46,740 bases of DNA from contig CAVIIZ010000007.1 of NCBI GenBank assembly GCA_963642995.1, positions 1 through 46,740 of the forward strand. The letters run 5' to 3'. Under the pieces are notes generated by a model. That model made no database searches. It saw only the letters and a program-made list of their open reading frames with translations, and had not been told where the DNA came from. Shown here one piece after another: positions 26,873-35,869 of the stretch (position 1 is the stretch's first letter; every line of letters begins with the position of its first letter). The translations under genes and the position numbers were made by a program. Source of the stretch: CAVAWX01 sp963642995. Lineage in GTDB: Bacteria; Actinomycetota; Coriobacteriia; Coriobacteriales; QAMH01.

Positions 26873-26878
26873 TATACT
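26873..26878 (+). promoter_or_regulatory. Candidate -10 box for tRNA-Ser
   Basis: TATACT lies 35 bp before the tRNA. No clear -35 was found at the right distance. The 160 bp between rnd and this site hold nothing recognisable. Confidence 0.5.
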
Positions 26879-26913
26879 CATAGCTTGCGCCGCATCGCGG
26901 TGCTCAAGTGCGC

Positions 26914-27005
26914 GGAGGGGTGGCAGAGCGGCTGAATGCGGCGGTCTCGAAAACCGTTAACCCGTTTTCGCGGGTTCGGGGGTTCAAATCCCCCCTCCTC
27001 CGCCA
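26914..27005 (+). tRNA. tRNA-Ser, anticodon CGA
   Basis: The 92-nt type II tRNA has acceptor GGAGGGG/CTCCTCC, anticodon stem GCGGT/ACCGT around CTCGAAA (anticodon CGA), the long variable arm CCCG-TTTTCG-CGGG typical of serine tRNAs, a T-arm of five G-C pairs around TTCAAAT, discriminator G and an encoded CCA. Confidence 0.95.
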
Positions 27006-27041
27006 GTTTTTCGCTTCTCGAATCCGAAGGCGTTGTTTCAC

Positions 27042-28415
27042 ATGGCACAGAAGACGGCTGCACACGCGGGCAAGCCCCGCGCATCCGAGAATGGCGCGCA
27101 ACCTGAAAAGCGCACGCACGTAGAAGACGCGACCGCGAAGTGGCGCCTGCGCGCCTACCGGGCATGGGCGAGCGTCGGGGCGTGCGTCGTCGCCGGCATC
27201 GTCTTGTACGTGTGCGGCGTGTTGTGGCAGGCCGTCGCCACCGTCGCGCTCACCGCCTTCATCGTGTTGATCTTGCACCGCTTCGTCGCCCGCCTCCAGG
27301 AAAAAGGCGTCTGCCGCATCGGCGGCGTGCTGATCGCCTACATCGCCATCGTCTTGGTGCTCGGCGGCGTGCTCGTCTCGCTGGCCCCCGCAATCGCCAA
27401 GCAGGCAAGCGCTTTGGCGGCCAGTCTGCCCGGCTACATCCAGCAAGCCCAGGGATTCGCCTCCACGTACCTGCCGCAGCTCGCGAACGCCGTGGGGATC
27501 GACGGGTCCCAATCCGCCCTCGGCCAGCGCATAAGCGAGATGGCCTCGAAAGCCGTCTCGATGCTGCTCGACCAGGCCCCGCAGATGCTCCAAGGCGCGG
27601 CCGGCGGCATCGTGGACACCGCCGTGGGGGTGGGCAACACGCTGCTCGTCGTCTTCATCTCCTTCATATGCGCCGCGTGGATCCTCATCGACCTCCCGAA
27701 GCTGTCCGTCGAGCTTCGTCCCCTGTTCGGCGAGAAGGCTCGCCGGCGCATGTCCGTCGTCGCCTCGGCGTTCGGGACCGCGGTCTATGGCTGGATGAAA
27801 TCCACTCTCATATGCGCCGTCATCACCGGAGTGGTCAGCGCGCTCGCGTTTTGGGCGCTGGGCATCCCGTACTCGGCTCTCCTCGGTCTGATCTGCGGCA
27901 TCCTCTATCTCGTGCCCTACATCGGCCCGTTTATCGCCGGCCTCATCGTGGCCGCCGTCGCCCTGATCGCAAGTCCGCTCGCCTGCATCTTGAGCATCGT
28001 GGCAAATGGCGTGATCGGCTTCGTGGTGGGCAACATCATCAGCCCGCGCCTCATGCAAAGCTCGGTGAACGTGCATCCGGCCATCACGTTGGTGGCCATC
28101 CTCGTGGGCGGCGCGCTGGGCGGTGCGGTGGGCATGCTGCTGTCCATTCCGATCGCCGCGGCGCTGCAGGGGATATTCGTCACGTTCTACGAGGCGCGCA
28201 CGGGAAAGAAGCTGGGCACGCCGGACGGGGCGCTGTTCCGCACGCCCGTGCAGGCCAAGATGCCGCATCTGCACGAGCACGCCCACGGGCACGGCGGCGG
28301 CGGTGAGGGCGACGGGGCCGAGGGCGGCGGCGACGGCAATGACGGGGGGCGTGCCGGCGGGGAAGGCTTCGATGCCCGCGCCGTCGGCCGCAAAGGCGCT
28401 GAAAAGAGAGACTAG
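27042..28415 (+). CDS. AI-2E family (PerM-like) transporter
   Basis: This 457-aa membrane protein matches the AI-2E/UPF0118 family, multi-pass proteins some of which export autoinducer-2 or act as Na+/H+ antiporters. Hydrophobic segments pair near the N-terminus (ACVVAGIVLYVCGVLW and following), a long amphipathic stretch comes next, and the conserved C-terminal block VPYIGPFIAGLIVA...GNIISPRLM...GMLLSIPIAAAL is intact. The tail is His/Gly-rich. The ATG at 27042 is preferred over a TTG nine bases earlier because GAAGG (27026-27030) is correctly spaced for it. It begins 36 bp after tRNA-Ser with no clear terminator between. Its stop and the opposing gene's stop share the same CTAG (28412-28415). 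Confidence 0.87.
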   Translation: MAQKTAAHAGKPRASENGAQPEKRTHVEDATAKWRLRAYRAWASVGACVVAGIVLYVCGVLWQAVATVALTAFIVLILHRFVARLQEKGVCRIGGVLIAYIAIVLVLGGVLVSLAPAIAKQASALAASLPGYIQQAQGFASTYLPQLANAVGIDGSQSALGQRISEMASKAVSMLLDQAPQMLQGAAGGIVDTAVGVGNTLLVVFISFICAAWILIDLPKLSVELRPLFGEKARRRMSVVASAFGTAVYGWMKSTLICAVITGVVSALAFWALGIPYSALLGLICGILYLVPYIGPFIAGLIVAAVALIASPLACILSIVANGVIGFVVGNIISPRLMQSSVNVHPAITLVAILVGGALGGAVGMLLSIPIAAALQGIFVTFYEARTGKKLGTPDGALFRTPVQAKMPHLHEHAHGHGGGGEGDGAEGGGDGNDGGRAGGEGFDARAVGRKGAEKRD

Positions 28416-29761
28416 AGCCCGTACCTGCGCATGAGGGCTTCCAGCGCTTCTGCCGAAAGCGGCGAGGGCACGCAGCGCGATTCGTTTTCCCCGATTCTTT
28501 CCGCCAAACGCGCGTAGACGTCTGCCTGGGCGCTTTCCGGTGCGAACTCGACGACGGTCTGCCGGCATATCTCGGCGTGCTGCACCTCGGTGCTGCGCGG
28601 CACCACGGCCACGAGTTCGCTGCCCACGCCCCGCGCGAAAGCCCCGACCAGCTCGCGTTCGCCGTCGACGTCGCGGCTGTTGCAGATGACGCCTGCCAGC
28701 CGCGCTCCGCCGCCCGCGTAGCGCACGAGCCCCTTGCAGATGTTGTTCGCGGCATATAGCGACATCAGCTCGCCGCTGGCCACGAGATAGACCTCGCGCG
28801 CGCGCCCCGAGCGTATGGGCATGGCAAAACCGCCGCATACCACGTCGCCCAGCACGTCGTAGAGCACGCAGTCCAGGTTGTCGGCATAGGCGCCGGCCGC
28901 GTCGAGGGCGTCGAAGGCCGCGATGATGCCGCGCCCGGCGCATCCCACCCCGGGTTGCGGGCCGCCGGCCTCCACGCAGGCGATGCCCGCGAACCCCTCG
29001 TGCACGAGCTCGTCCTTGGACGGGCGTGTGCCGCAAGTTTGCAGCAGGTCGAGCACGGTCTCGCGCGGCGCGTCGTGGGTGAGCAGGCGCGTCGAGTCGG
29101 CTTTCGGGTCGCAGCCCACGAGCATGAGATTTCGCCCCATGCGCGCGGCCATCGCCGCCGCGACGTTTTGCGCGACGGTGGATTTGCCGATGCCGCCCTT
29201 GCCGTAGAAGGCGATCTGGCGCAAGCCGGCAAAGGGCCGGCCGGCGGGGGAGGCGGACGGCATGGCGAAGGGGGCCGGCTGCGCGGCGTCTTCGCCGCTG
29301 CCGTCGGGTGCGGAGCTGCCTGAAAACCCGGCCAGCTCGGCTGCTATCGCGCGCCCCTTCCCGAAGCCCTCCTCGTAAGGCCCGTTGCCCGTCGTCTCGA
29401 CATGGCGGCACGGCACCCCGCAGCGCTGCTCCACCCGCCGGGCCACCTGCGCCAAGTCGATGCCGATGAGCATGCCGACAGGTCCGTTCACCAGCACCGC
29501 CGCCTTGCAGGGGTTCTCGCGCACGAGCGCCGCGGCCGCCCCGGCGAAAACCTCCGGGTCGCCTTCGACGTACTCGTTGTCCACGCAGGGCATGGTGGCA
29601 AAACGCGCCCGCGCGCCGGCCGGGTCCATGAGGTGGCGCAGTGTGGCCATGCTGCCCGGCGCGTCGCAGGCCACGACCAGCACGTCGAGGTTCGCGAGCG
29701 CCATGCACACGCCGTTGGTGTCGGTGGCAGGCGGCAGCCCTTCGGTGAACAGACCCTTCAT
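28412..29761 (-). CDS. NifH-type Fe-protein fused to an N-terminal component-1-like half-domain
   Basis: This 449-aa protein has two parts. Residues about 180-449 are a NifH/BchL-type ATP-dependent reductase: P-loop GKGGIGKST (187-195), VGCDPKADST, and both 4Fe-4S cysteines, C274 in GVGCAGRG and C309 in DVVCGGFAMP. Residues 1-145 do not belong to NifH; they look like the C-terminal half of a nitrogenase component-1 subunit, with alternating hydrophobic strands, VLVNGPVGMLIGIDLAQV and TTGNGPYEEGFGKG, comparable to the TPGF.G block of NifD/E/N. A Ser/Pro/Gly-rich linker joins them. Its ATG overlaps the stop of the preceding component-1-like gene (ATGA, 29758-29761). The substrate is unknown. 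True nitrogenase is not supported: no nifD/K/E/N/B is present. Confidence 0.85.
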   Translation of the reverse strand: MKGLFTEGLPPATDTNGVCMALANLDVLVVACDAPGSMATLRHLMDPAGARARFATMPCVDNEYVEGDPEVFAGAAAALVRENPCKAAVLVNGPVGMLIGIDLAQVARRVEQRCGVPCRHVETTGNGPYEEGFGKGRAIAAELAGFSGSSAPDGSGEDAAQPAPFAMPSASPAGRPFAGLRQIAFYGKGGIGKSTVAQNVAAAMAARMGRNLMLVGCDPKADSTRLLTHDAPRETVLDLLQTCGTRPSKDELVHEGFAGIACVEAGGPQPGVGCAGRGIIAAFDALDAAGAYADNLDCVLYDVLGDVVCGGFAMPIRSGRAREVYLVASGELMSLYAANNICKGLVRYAGGGARLAGVICNSRDVDGERELVGAFARGVGSELVAVVPRSTEVQHAEICRQTVVEFAPESAQADVYARLAERIGENESRCVPSPLSAEALEALMRRYGL

Positions 29762-31080
29762 GCGCGCGTCCCCCTCGCTTTCTCTGCCGCCTCGGACAGC
29801 AGCGAGGCCAGGTGCGCGAGGGCGCCCCAGCCCCAATACGCCCCCTCGCGCCTTTCCGGCGCCGCCTGCACGCGCACGCCCTTCTCCCAACGCCCCTGTG
29901 CCACGAGCAGGCTCGCGTCGTGGGGACGGTCGTTTTCCCGTGCCCGCCGCTCGCAATCTTCCACGAGACCCGGCAGCGCCCGCTTCACGTGCTCGTAGGC
30001 CGCGCGGTCGTTGTCTTCCAGATAGCGCAGGGCATGCCCGTCCAGGGTCAGCCGCGCCATCTCGAGCCCCGCGTCTGCCAGGGCGGCGGCCAGGGCGAAG
30101 GGCCGCGCCGCGCCGCGCATGTCCAGCTCGACCGGCAGGCCGCGCGCGTCGGCGACGGCGGCGTCGAATGCGGAAAGCGCCCGCTCCCGCGCGTCGGCGA
30201 CAAACGGCGCCAGATCGCATTCGAGCGCTTCGGAGAGCGCGCGGTAGGCGCCGTCCACCTCGTCGGGCGCATAGGAGACGGGCAACGAGAGCGCGGGTAT
30301 GCCCAACTCCTCGGAAAGCGCGCGTGCGCTCTCGTCCCACACGGGCGCGGTGCTGACGACGGCGGCCGCCCCGCGCACCGTGAGGAAATCGTCGAAGGTC
30401 TTCCACTCGGCGCTCGTCTTCACCCACGAGAGCGCGGGTTTGCGCCTCGCGCCTGTCCCCGTCTCCGCTCCGCCCCTTGCGCCCGTGCCCGCGCCCACGT
30501 TCGGCGCCCCTGCCAGGCTCAGCGCCTCGTTGCCGGGTGCGAACGCGGTGCCGGACAAGAAGAGCAGGCCGCCCGCTTCATCGGCGCCGCCGCCTTCACC
30601 GCCTTCGTCCTGCGCGGCCAGGCGCATGAGGGTGCGCCGCGTGCGGAAGCGGTCGCCCCCCGGCACGTTCACCCTCCCGCGCCCGGGCGTGTTCTCGGCG
30701 GCCATGCGGTTCACGGACAGGTAGACGCAGCCGACGCCGTGGGCCTCTCGCACGCGCCGCGCCAGCTCGTCGCCGTCGAGCGCGATGAAAGCCGTCTGGC
30801 AGCCCGTGCACAAGATGAAGGCGCGAATCTCGGGGTCGCGCGCCAGCAGCTCGCCTGCGGCCTCCAGCACGAGGTCCTCGCTTTTGCCCGCCGCCATCTG
30901 CGCATCGGAGACGACCAGAAACGAGGCATGCGCATCGTCGCCGAAGCTCGCGAAGAGGTGCCGCCCGCATTCGGCCGGCCCGAAGTAGAGCGCATGCACC
31001 TGCGGCACGCAGTGAAAGGCGCTGCCCATGGGCACGTGCGCCGACTCGCTCCAGCTGTCTATGTAGGGCGCGAACTTCAT
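29758..31080 (-). CDS. Nitrogenase component-1-like protein (NifD/E/N superfamily)
   Basis: This 440-aa protein looks like a component-1 oxidoreductase subunit. Near the N-terminus are cysteines in the places where that superfamily holds a cluster: C24, C38 in YFGPAECGRH, and C91/C94 in CTGCQTAFIALDGD, the last matching the C-x-x-x-(L/I)-x-G-D-D motif. A low-complexity Gly/Ala insert lies in the middle. The second half has the repeated Rossmann-like pattern (KTFDDFLTVRGAAAVVS, PVELDMRGAARPFALAAALADAG). It probably pairs with the fused protein encoded directly after it, which would supply both a second half-subunit and the reductase. The ATG at 31080 is the best start, though its ribosome site (GTGGAG) is weak. 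No promoter could be named with confidence in the 187 bp upstream. Confidence 0.75.
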   Translation of the reverse strand: MKFAPYIDSWSESAHVPMGSAFHCVPQVHALYFGPAECGRHLFASFGDDAHASFLVVSDAQMAAGKSEDLVLEAAGELLARDPEIRAFILCTGCQTAFIALDGDELARRVREAHGVGCVYLSVNRMAAENTPGRGRVNVPGGDRFRTRRTLMRLAAQDEGGEGGGADEAGGLLFLSGTAFAPGNEALSLAGAPNVGAGTGARGGAETGTGARRKPALSWVKTSAEWKTFDDFLTVRGAAAVVSTAPVWDESARALSEELGIPALSLPVSYAPDEVDGAYRALSEALECDLAPFVADARERALSAFDAAVADARGLPVELDMRGAARPFALAAALADAGLEMARLTLDGHALRYLEDNDRAAYEHVKRALPGLVEDCERRARENDRPHDASLLVAQGRWEKGVRVQAAPERREGAYWGWGALAHLASLLSEAAEKARGTRA

Positions 31081-31267
31081 GCTCCACAGGGTAGCGCATC
31101 CGGAATGCGCGCGAAGGTTTGGGTATGCCTGTGGATGTTCTGTGGATTCGATTGACCCCCTCCCCTCTCTCTCGGCCAAAATTCAAGTGTTCTAGATGAA
31201 AACGCTTCGCCGCTGCATGCGCGCGCGTGCAAGAGACGTGCGCTCGTGTATTGCAACCGGCACGGCG

Positions 31268-32590
31268 CTACGGTTTCAGCAGCCCTGCCATGAAAACGGG
31301 AACATACAGCACATCGCCATCGCGGAAGAGGTTGGATTCTGCAAGTACCAGTGCGCGGTCGACCCCGTAGTCCTTGGCGCCAAGCGCGTTGTCGAGCGCC
31401 GCGTGGGATTTGTAGCGCTTGCCCGACTTCACCTCGATGGCAATCACCTCGCCGTCGAGAGTTTCCTCCACGAAATCGATTTCACCGACTTTTTTCGAGG
31501 AGAAGTAACGCAATTTGAAGCCATGGGCGACAAGTTCTTGCGCAACAAAGCTCTCGAACGCCGCGCCCATGTTCATGCCAAACGATCCCTCTGCCGTGCC
31601 ATCGAAGACCCCTTGGGCAGTCTTTTTCGGATACGACGACATGAGCATGCCTGTATCCAGATAGAACAGTTTGAAAAGGCTGCGCTGCTCGCTTAACAAG
31701 AGGGGCGAGACCGGCGCAGCCACGTTGTGGACCGAAAGCGCGACGCCTGCTTCGGTGAGCCAGAGGAAATGGCTGGTCACCTGCGAGAAGCGCTTCACGC
31801 CCTCAATCGACGACAGTTTGAAGCGCTTGTTCTTCGACCCCGCCTCGCTGGGAATCAAATCGTATATATCGCGAATAACCAGCCTCAATTCGACCGGCGC
31901 GTATTTCGCGATGTCGTCGCGATACAAAGAGTGGATGTCGCCGTGAATCTTTCTCACCTCGTCAACGTTTCGGGCTGCTAGAAAAGCGTTGACGGCATCG
32001 GGCATTCCGCCGACCACGACGTATTGGCGAAACAGGGCGAGCAGACGGTCGTACAGGAAGCCGGGAAGTTCCTCTTCTCGCTCGAGACAGCCTTCCAAAA
32101 TGTCGAATGCGCAACGGTCGACGCCATTTGCCCAGCAGAATTCCTCGAAGTCGAGGGGAAACATCCGGACTTGCTCGACATAGCCAACCGGCAGGGAGTC
32201 GATGCTCTCCAGCTCCACGCCGAGCAAAGACCCGGTGAGGATGTAGCGGAAATCCCCGCGTTGCGCGAGGTATTTGATAAACGTGACCACATTGGGACAT
32301 CTTTGTACTTCGTCGACGACGACGACGGTCTTTCCGGCGACCATCGGCTGTGATGCCGCGATGGTCATTCGCATCAAGAGGTCGTCGGCGCTTTTTGCCG
32401 CCAGAAACGAATCGCGCACCGAAGCGTCTGCGATCAAGTCGAAGGATACGACGTTTTCGAACGCTTCCCTTGCGAAGGCATCGACCAAAAACGATTTTCC
32501 CACCTGCCGAGCACCCTTGACCAGCAGGGCCTTGCCGGGGGACAGGGCAAGCCAGGACTCGAATTGCGCTCTTGCTTTTCTTTTCAACAT
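31268..32590 (-). CDS. AAA ATPase with DUF4143 domain (paralogue A)
   Basis: This 440-aa protein belongs to the archaeal-type AAA_14/DUF4143 ATPases. Walker A is GARQVGKS (residues 26-33), Walker B VVVVDEVQRCP, and LTGSLLG follows as sensor 1. The middle holds the DUF4143 helical region, and the C-terminus has the E-x-D...E-V-K pattern (GEIDFVEE, IAIEVKSGK) of a PD-(D/E)xK nuclease-like fold. The family's function is unsettled. AGGAG sits 8 bases before the ATG, and TATAGA (plus-strand complement at 32616-32621) may be a -10. Base composition is visibly less GC-rich than the neighbours, a sign of transfer. A three-copy repeat array lies upstream. The two paralogues are at 43104 and 44913. Confidence 0.88.
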   Translation of the reverse strand: MLKRKARAQFESWLALSPGKALLVKGARQVGKSFLVDAFAREAFENVVSFDLIADASVRDSFLAAKSADDLLMRMTIAASQPMVAGKTVVVVDEVQRCPNVVTFIKYLAQRGDFRYILTGSLLGVELESIDSLPVGYVEQVRMFPLDFEEFCWANGVDRCAFDILEGCLEREEELPGFLYDRLLALFRQYVVVGGMPDAVNAFLAARNVDEVRKIHGDIHSLYRDDIAKYAPVELRLVIRDIYDLIPSEAGSKNKRFKLSSIEGVKRFSQVTSHFLWLTEAGVALSVHNVAAPVSPLLLSEQRSLFKLFYLDTGMLMSSYPKKTAQGVFDGTAEGSFGMNMGAAFESFVAQELVAHGFKLRYFSSKKVGEIDFVEETLDGEVIAIEVKSGKRYKSHAALDNALGAKDYGVDRALVLAESNLFRDGDVLYVPVFMAGLLKP

Positions 32591-32630
32591 CGAAAATGCT
32601 CCTCATGTACGGGTTCTATAGAGCAAGATA

Positions 32631-32705
32631 CACTTTTCCTTAAGTTGCTGGCGGCTTATTCGACACTTTTCCGTGTTTTACAGTTGCTGAAATTTGCACT
32701 TTTCC
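32631..32705 (-). repeat. Triple direct-repeat array upstream of ATPase A, 33-bp period
   Basis: On the minus strand GGAAAAGTG occurs at 32697-32705, 32664-32672 and 32631-32639, exactly 33 bp apart each time. The following base is C, T and T. The 24 bp between copies are not conserved. The nearest copy ends 40 bp before the ATPase start, so the array overlaps the expected promoter region. Confidence 0.8.
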
Positions 32706-32772
32706 GCAATTCAGCCCCAGTCCAACCGTCGCCTTTGACGTGCGCGCTGACGGGCGCAGGCCAGCCGGGACC

Positions 32773-32923
32773 TGAAAACCGCCCGCTCTCCTCCAGCGCG
32801 GAAGACCCTTCGTGCGGAGGTGGTACCATCTTCGGGCGATAGGACAGGCGAGCGCACGACTTCGGCCGAGGAGCGCATATGGCACAGCAAAAATCCCCTG
32901 GAACAGACAAGGTTCTCAAGAAA
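32773..32923 (+). promoter_or_regulatory. Duplicated leader, copy 1: promoter region, palindrome and first codons
   Basis: This stretch resembles 35839-36004. It includes the near-palindrome GGAGGTGGTACCATCTTC (32816-32833) centred on GGTACC, a GACAGGCG block, the ribosome site GGCCGAGGAGCGCA, and the first ~15 codons of the gene at 32879. TACCAT may serve as a -10. The conserved palindrome is a candidate operator. Confidence 0.7.
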
Positions 32924-35869
32924 GCCGCCCCGCGCCCCGCGCTCACGCGCCGCTCCTTTGTGCGCTGCGCGGGCATCGGCATGGGCTCGCTTGTCTTGGG
33001 CGACCCTCTTTCGGCCTTTGCAGACGAGGCGGACCCCGCAGGCGACGGGCTGCAGGCCTCCGCGCAGGCAGACGACGCCGCCGACATAAGCGCCTCCTTC
33101 AAATACGGCGGCTCGAGCAAGGCGAACTTCATATTCAAGCACTCGTTTTTCGACGGCTCGTCTTTTTCCTACAACAGCCACCTCGCCACCTTCGCGCTGT
33201 GCCTTGCCCTCGCGTCGTTTGGAGGAAACGACAACCAGGCCGACTACGAGAAGGCGCCCGACAACGTGAAGGACTTCCTCGGCCAGCTGAGGTGCAGCGA
33301 CATCGTCTGCAACGATTTCTTCACCAAGCCGACCGAGCACGACTCCATAGGGCTTGCCTGCGCGCACCGCCCCGTCAAGGCCGACGGGAAGGACTACGAG
33401 CTGGTGATGCTGGGCATACGCGGCGCGAACTATTTCTACGAGTGGTGCGGCAACCTCGAGGTCGGTGAAAGCGGCGACCACGAGGGGTTCACCACCGCAG
33501 CCGGCAAGGCCCTCGACTTCCTCAAGGGCTACGTGAACGAGAAAGTTGCAGTGGACAAGCCCTTGAAGCTCCTCGTCGCCGGCTTCTCGCGTGCCTCGGC
33601 GACCGCGAACATGCTCGGCGGCCTGCTCGTGCGAAAGGCCCATGCAAACGGCGTGCCGGTGCTGTTGGAAGAGGACGCGAGCGGCTCCGGCAAGGGCTAC
33701 TGCCTCGGCGGCAAGGGCAGAGCCGACAGCTCGAAGTTCGCGTTTCCCAAACACGAGCTCTACCAAAAGGACCTGTACGTGTACGGCTACGAGGTGCCCG
33801 CAGGCGCCTACGACAGCGCCGCAGCCGACGCCGGGGTCTTGGCGCGGTGGGCGTCGTCTACCGGCGGGGCGAGCAACCCGTTCGGCAACATCTACAGCAT
33901 CGTCAACCCGTGCGACATGGTGCCGATGGTCGCGCCGAGGCGGTGGAAATTCGGCCGGTTCGGCGTCGACCGCTACCTGCCGCGCCCGAGCGAGTCGGGC
34001 TACAAGGCGGCCCGCGACGCCATGCTCTCCCGCGCCGACGCGATAGACGCGGGTTTCCGCGGGCGCTATCCGGTCGACTCCTTCGACCGCATGGACCTGT
34101 CCATGGACGCGTTTTTCGACACGATGATCGACCATCTCGCGCACGACCTGATCGGCGGGCAGGCGGCGTATGCGCGCGACTACCAGACGGCTCTCGTCGA
34201 CGCGATGGACTACTTTCAGTCGGGCAAGCTCGACAAGCTCGAGAAAGTGGCCTCGAGCGGCGGGTTCAAGGCGTGGGTGTGGACCGAGATCATCTTGAAG
34301 ACCATAGGCGACATCGTCAACCCGATCAGCCTCACCGTGCTCATAGTGAAGGTCGGCATACGGCTTCTCAGGGGGTCGCTGCTCACCTCGATGCTCGACG
34401 ACCTCGTCGCGAAGCTGAGGATATGCGGCTGGGACATGGGCGATGCGGAAAACAAGCTCTACGGGGAGCTGCGGGCGATATGCCCGATGGTCCAGGAATT
34501 CGCGCTCCACAACCTCAAGCTGTTCATCGCCATTTTGAACACCTTCATGAAAGACCCCCACACCATGGAGGTCCACAGCGCCACCTTGTGCCTGGCATGG
34601 ATGCAGTCCTACGACTCCAACTACACCGCCGCGCCGTCTCCCGTCGTCGAGCTTTCCGCTTTGACGACGCGATCGCGCGCCATCGGGGCGCAGGGCGGCG
34701 ACGAGACGGCGGCGTTGGAGGCGGGCGTGGCGCAAGACGCCCTCTCCGCAGACTCCTGCTACAAGAAGGTCCTCTTCGACGGCGACGTCGTCGTGTGGGC
34801 GCTTGCCGAGGGCGAGTACGTCAAGCTGTTCGAGGGAGGAAAACCCGTCGAAAACGAGGTCTCCCCCTACTACAGCTTCCCCTATCCATACGGGCTGAAC
34901 GAGGATTTCCAGATGACCGTCATCCTCCCCGTGGACGCGAATTTCCTGTTCAGACTGGAATCGAATCCGGACGACGAGTTCGCCATCACGCTCGTCCGCT
35001 ACACGGGCGACAGCGAGCTGCCCGCGAGGATCGTCTCCTACGACGCGCTCGGAGACGGCAAAGAGGTGGTGTACGCGGGCATCAGGATAGACGAGGACGG
35101 CAGGGGCTCCATCTGGGTGTCCGCGACAGAAGACGAGGACAGCGCATACGATTGCGCTTTCGAGGTGGACAACGCCGGCGGCGACACGAACACGCACTGC
35201 AACGTCGTGCTGGGCTCGTTTTCCGAAGAGACCGGCCAGGTCGTCGCGGCCGAGGACCCCTCGAACCCGGCGGGGCTCGTCTTCGGCGGCGGCTACAACG
35301 TCTACGGCAGCTCCTCGCTGCTGGCCGCCCTGCCAAACGACGGCTACGAGTTCGACTACTGGACCGTCGACGGGAAGAGGAGCACGGACGCGGTCAGGGT
35401 CGAGGAGGAGGCGGACGCGGACGGCACGGTGCACACCGCAACCGTGTTCCCGTTTTACGTGGCCCGCGACTACGGAGACAGCGTCGAGGTGGTCGCGCAT
35501 TTCAAGGAGAAGGCCTCCGGGCAGGCGGTGCAAGGCGAGGCGGCGCAAGACGGCGACCCTTCGGAGGAGGCGCCCGCTCAAGACGGCGGCCCTTCGGAGG
35601 AGGCGCCCGCGCAAGACGGCGGCCCTGCCAAGGCCGCATCCACTGCTTCCACCGGCGACGACGCGTGCAACCTGGCCGCAATCGCCGGCATGGTGGGGGC
35701 CGCGGCCGCGGCTGCGGCCGGCTTGAGCCATGCCAAAGCGCGCAAGGAGCAGGTGGAGGGGGCTGCCACCGCAGGGGCGGCCGGCGCGGCGGCGCAGGCA
35801 TCCGCATGCGGGGAAGAGGACTCCCGAGCGCCGGAATCTGAAAAAGTCATCCGTTCTCTTTCAGCGTGA
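32879..35869 (+). CDS. Tat-exported putative lipase/alpha-beta hydrolase with C-terminal membrane segment
   Basis: This 996-aa protein starts with 15 residues shared with the product at 35960 (MAQQ-S---D-VL-K), then a twin-arginine signal (TRRSFVRCAGIGMGSLVLG). The core resembles class-3-lipase-like hydrolases: VAGFSRASATANMLGG places a nucleophile at S237 in a G-F-S-R-A elbow, and NPCDMVPMVAPRRWKFGRFG matches the conserved N-x-x-D-x-V-P segment that carries the catalytic aspartate; the histidine was not placed. The C-terminal third has a divergent InlB-type repeat (GYEFDYWTVDG), a linker repeating SEEAPAQDGG and a hydrophobic anchor (about 930-950). It is probably a surface enzyme. Substrate unknown. 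The ATG at 32879 follows GAGGAG. Confidence 0.72.
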   Translation: MAQQKSPGTDKVLKKAAPRPALTRRSFVRCAGIGMGSLVLGDPLSAFADEADPAGDGLQASAQADDAADISASFKYGGSSKANFIFKHSFFDGSSFSYNSHLATFALCLALASFGGNDNQADYEKAPDNVKDFLGQLRCSDIVCNDFFTKPTEHDSIGLACAHRPVKADGKDYELVMLGIRGANYFYEWCGNLEVGESGDHEGFTTAAGKALDFLKGYVNEKVAVDKPLKLLVAGFSRASATANMLGGLLVRKAHANGVPVLLEEDASGSGKGYCLGGKGRADSSKFAFPKHELYQKDLYVYGYEVPAGAYDSAAADAGVLARWASSTGGASNPFGNIYSIVNPCDMVPMVAPRRWKFGRFGVDRYLPRPSESGYKAARDAMLSRADAIDAGFRGRYPVDSFDRMDLSMDAFFDTMIDHLAHDLIGGQAAYARDYQTALVDAMDYFQSGKLDKLEKVASSGGFKAWVWTEIILKTIGDIVNPISLTVLIVKVGIRLLRGSLLTSMLDDLVAKLRICGWDMGDAENKLYGELRAICPMVQEFALHNLKLFIAILNTFMKDPHTMEVHSATLCLAWMQSYDSNYTAAPSPVVELSALTTRSRAIGAQGGDETAALEAGVAQDALSADSCYKKVLFDGDVVVWALAEGEYVKLFEGGKPVENEVSPYYSFPYPYGLNEDFQMTVILPVDANFLFRLESNPDDEFAITLVRYTGDSELPARIVSYDALGDGKEVVYAGIRIDEDGRGSIWVSATEDEDSAYDCAFEVDNAGGDTNTHCNVVLGSFSEETGQVVAAEDPSNPAGLVFGGGYNVYGSSSLLAALPNDGYEFDYWTVDGKRSTDAVRVEEEADADGTVHTATVFPFYVARDYGDSVEVVAHFKEKASGQAVQGEAAQDGDPSEEAPAQDGGPSEEAPAQDGGPAKAASTASTGDDACNLAAIAGMVGAAAAAAAGLSHAKARKEQVEGAATAGAAGAAAQASACGEEDSRAPESEKVIRSLSA

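Noticed and set aside
28412..31080. Genuine nitrogenase genes
   Set aside because: No nifD/K/E/N/B or molybdenum genes, and the component-1-like proteins have diverged cysteine patterns and an unusual fusion.
31130..31147. Two TGTGGAT motifs as DnaA boxes
   Set aside because: They lack the full nine-base DnaA consensus, and nothing else in the 187-bp gap suggests an origin.
32631..32705. Repeat arrays read as CRISPR
   Set aside because: Only three short copies per locus, spacers of 15-24 bp and no cas genes; position and orientation relative to the ATPases fit regulatory or recognition sites instead.
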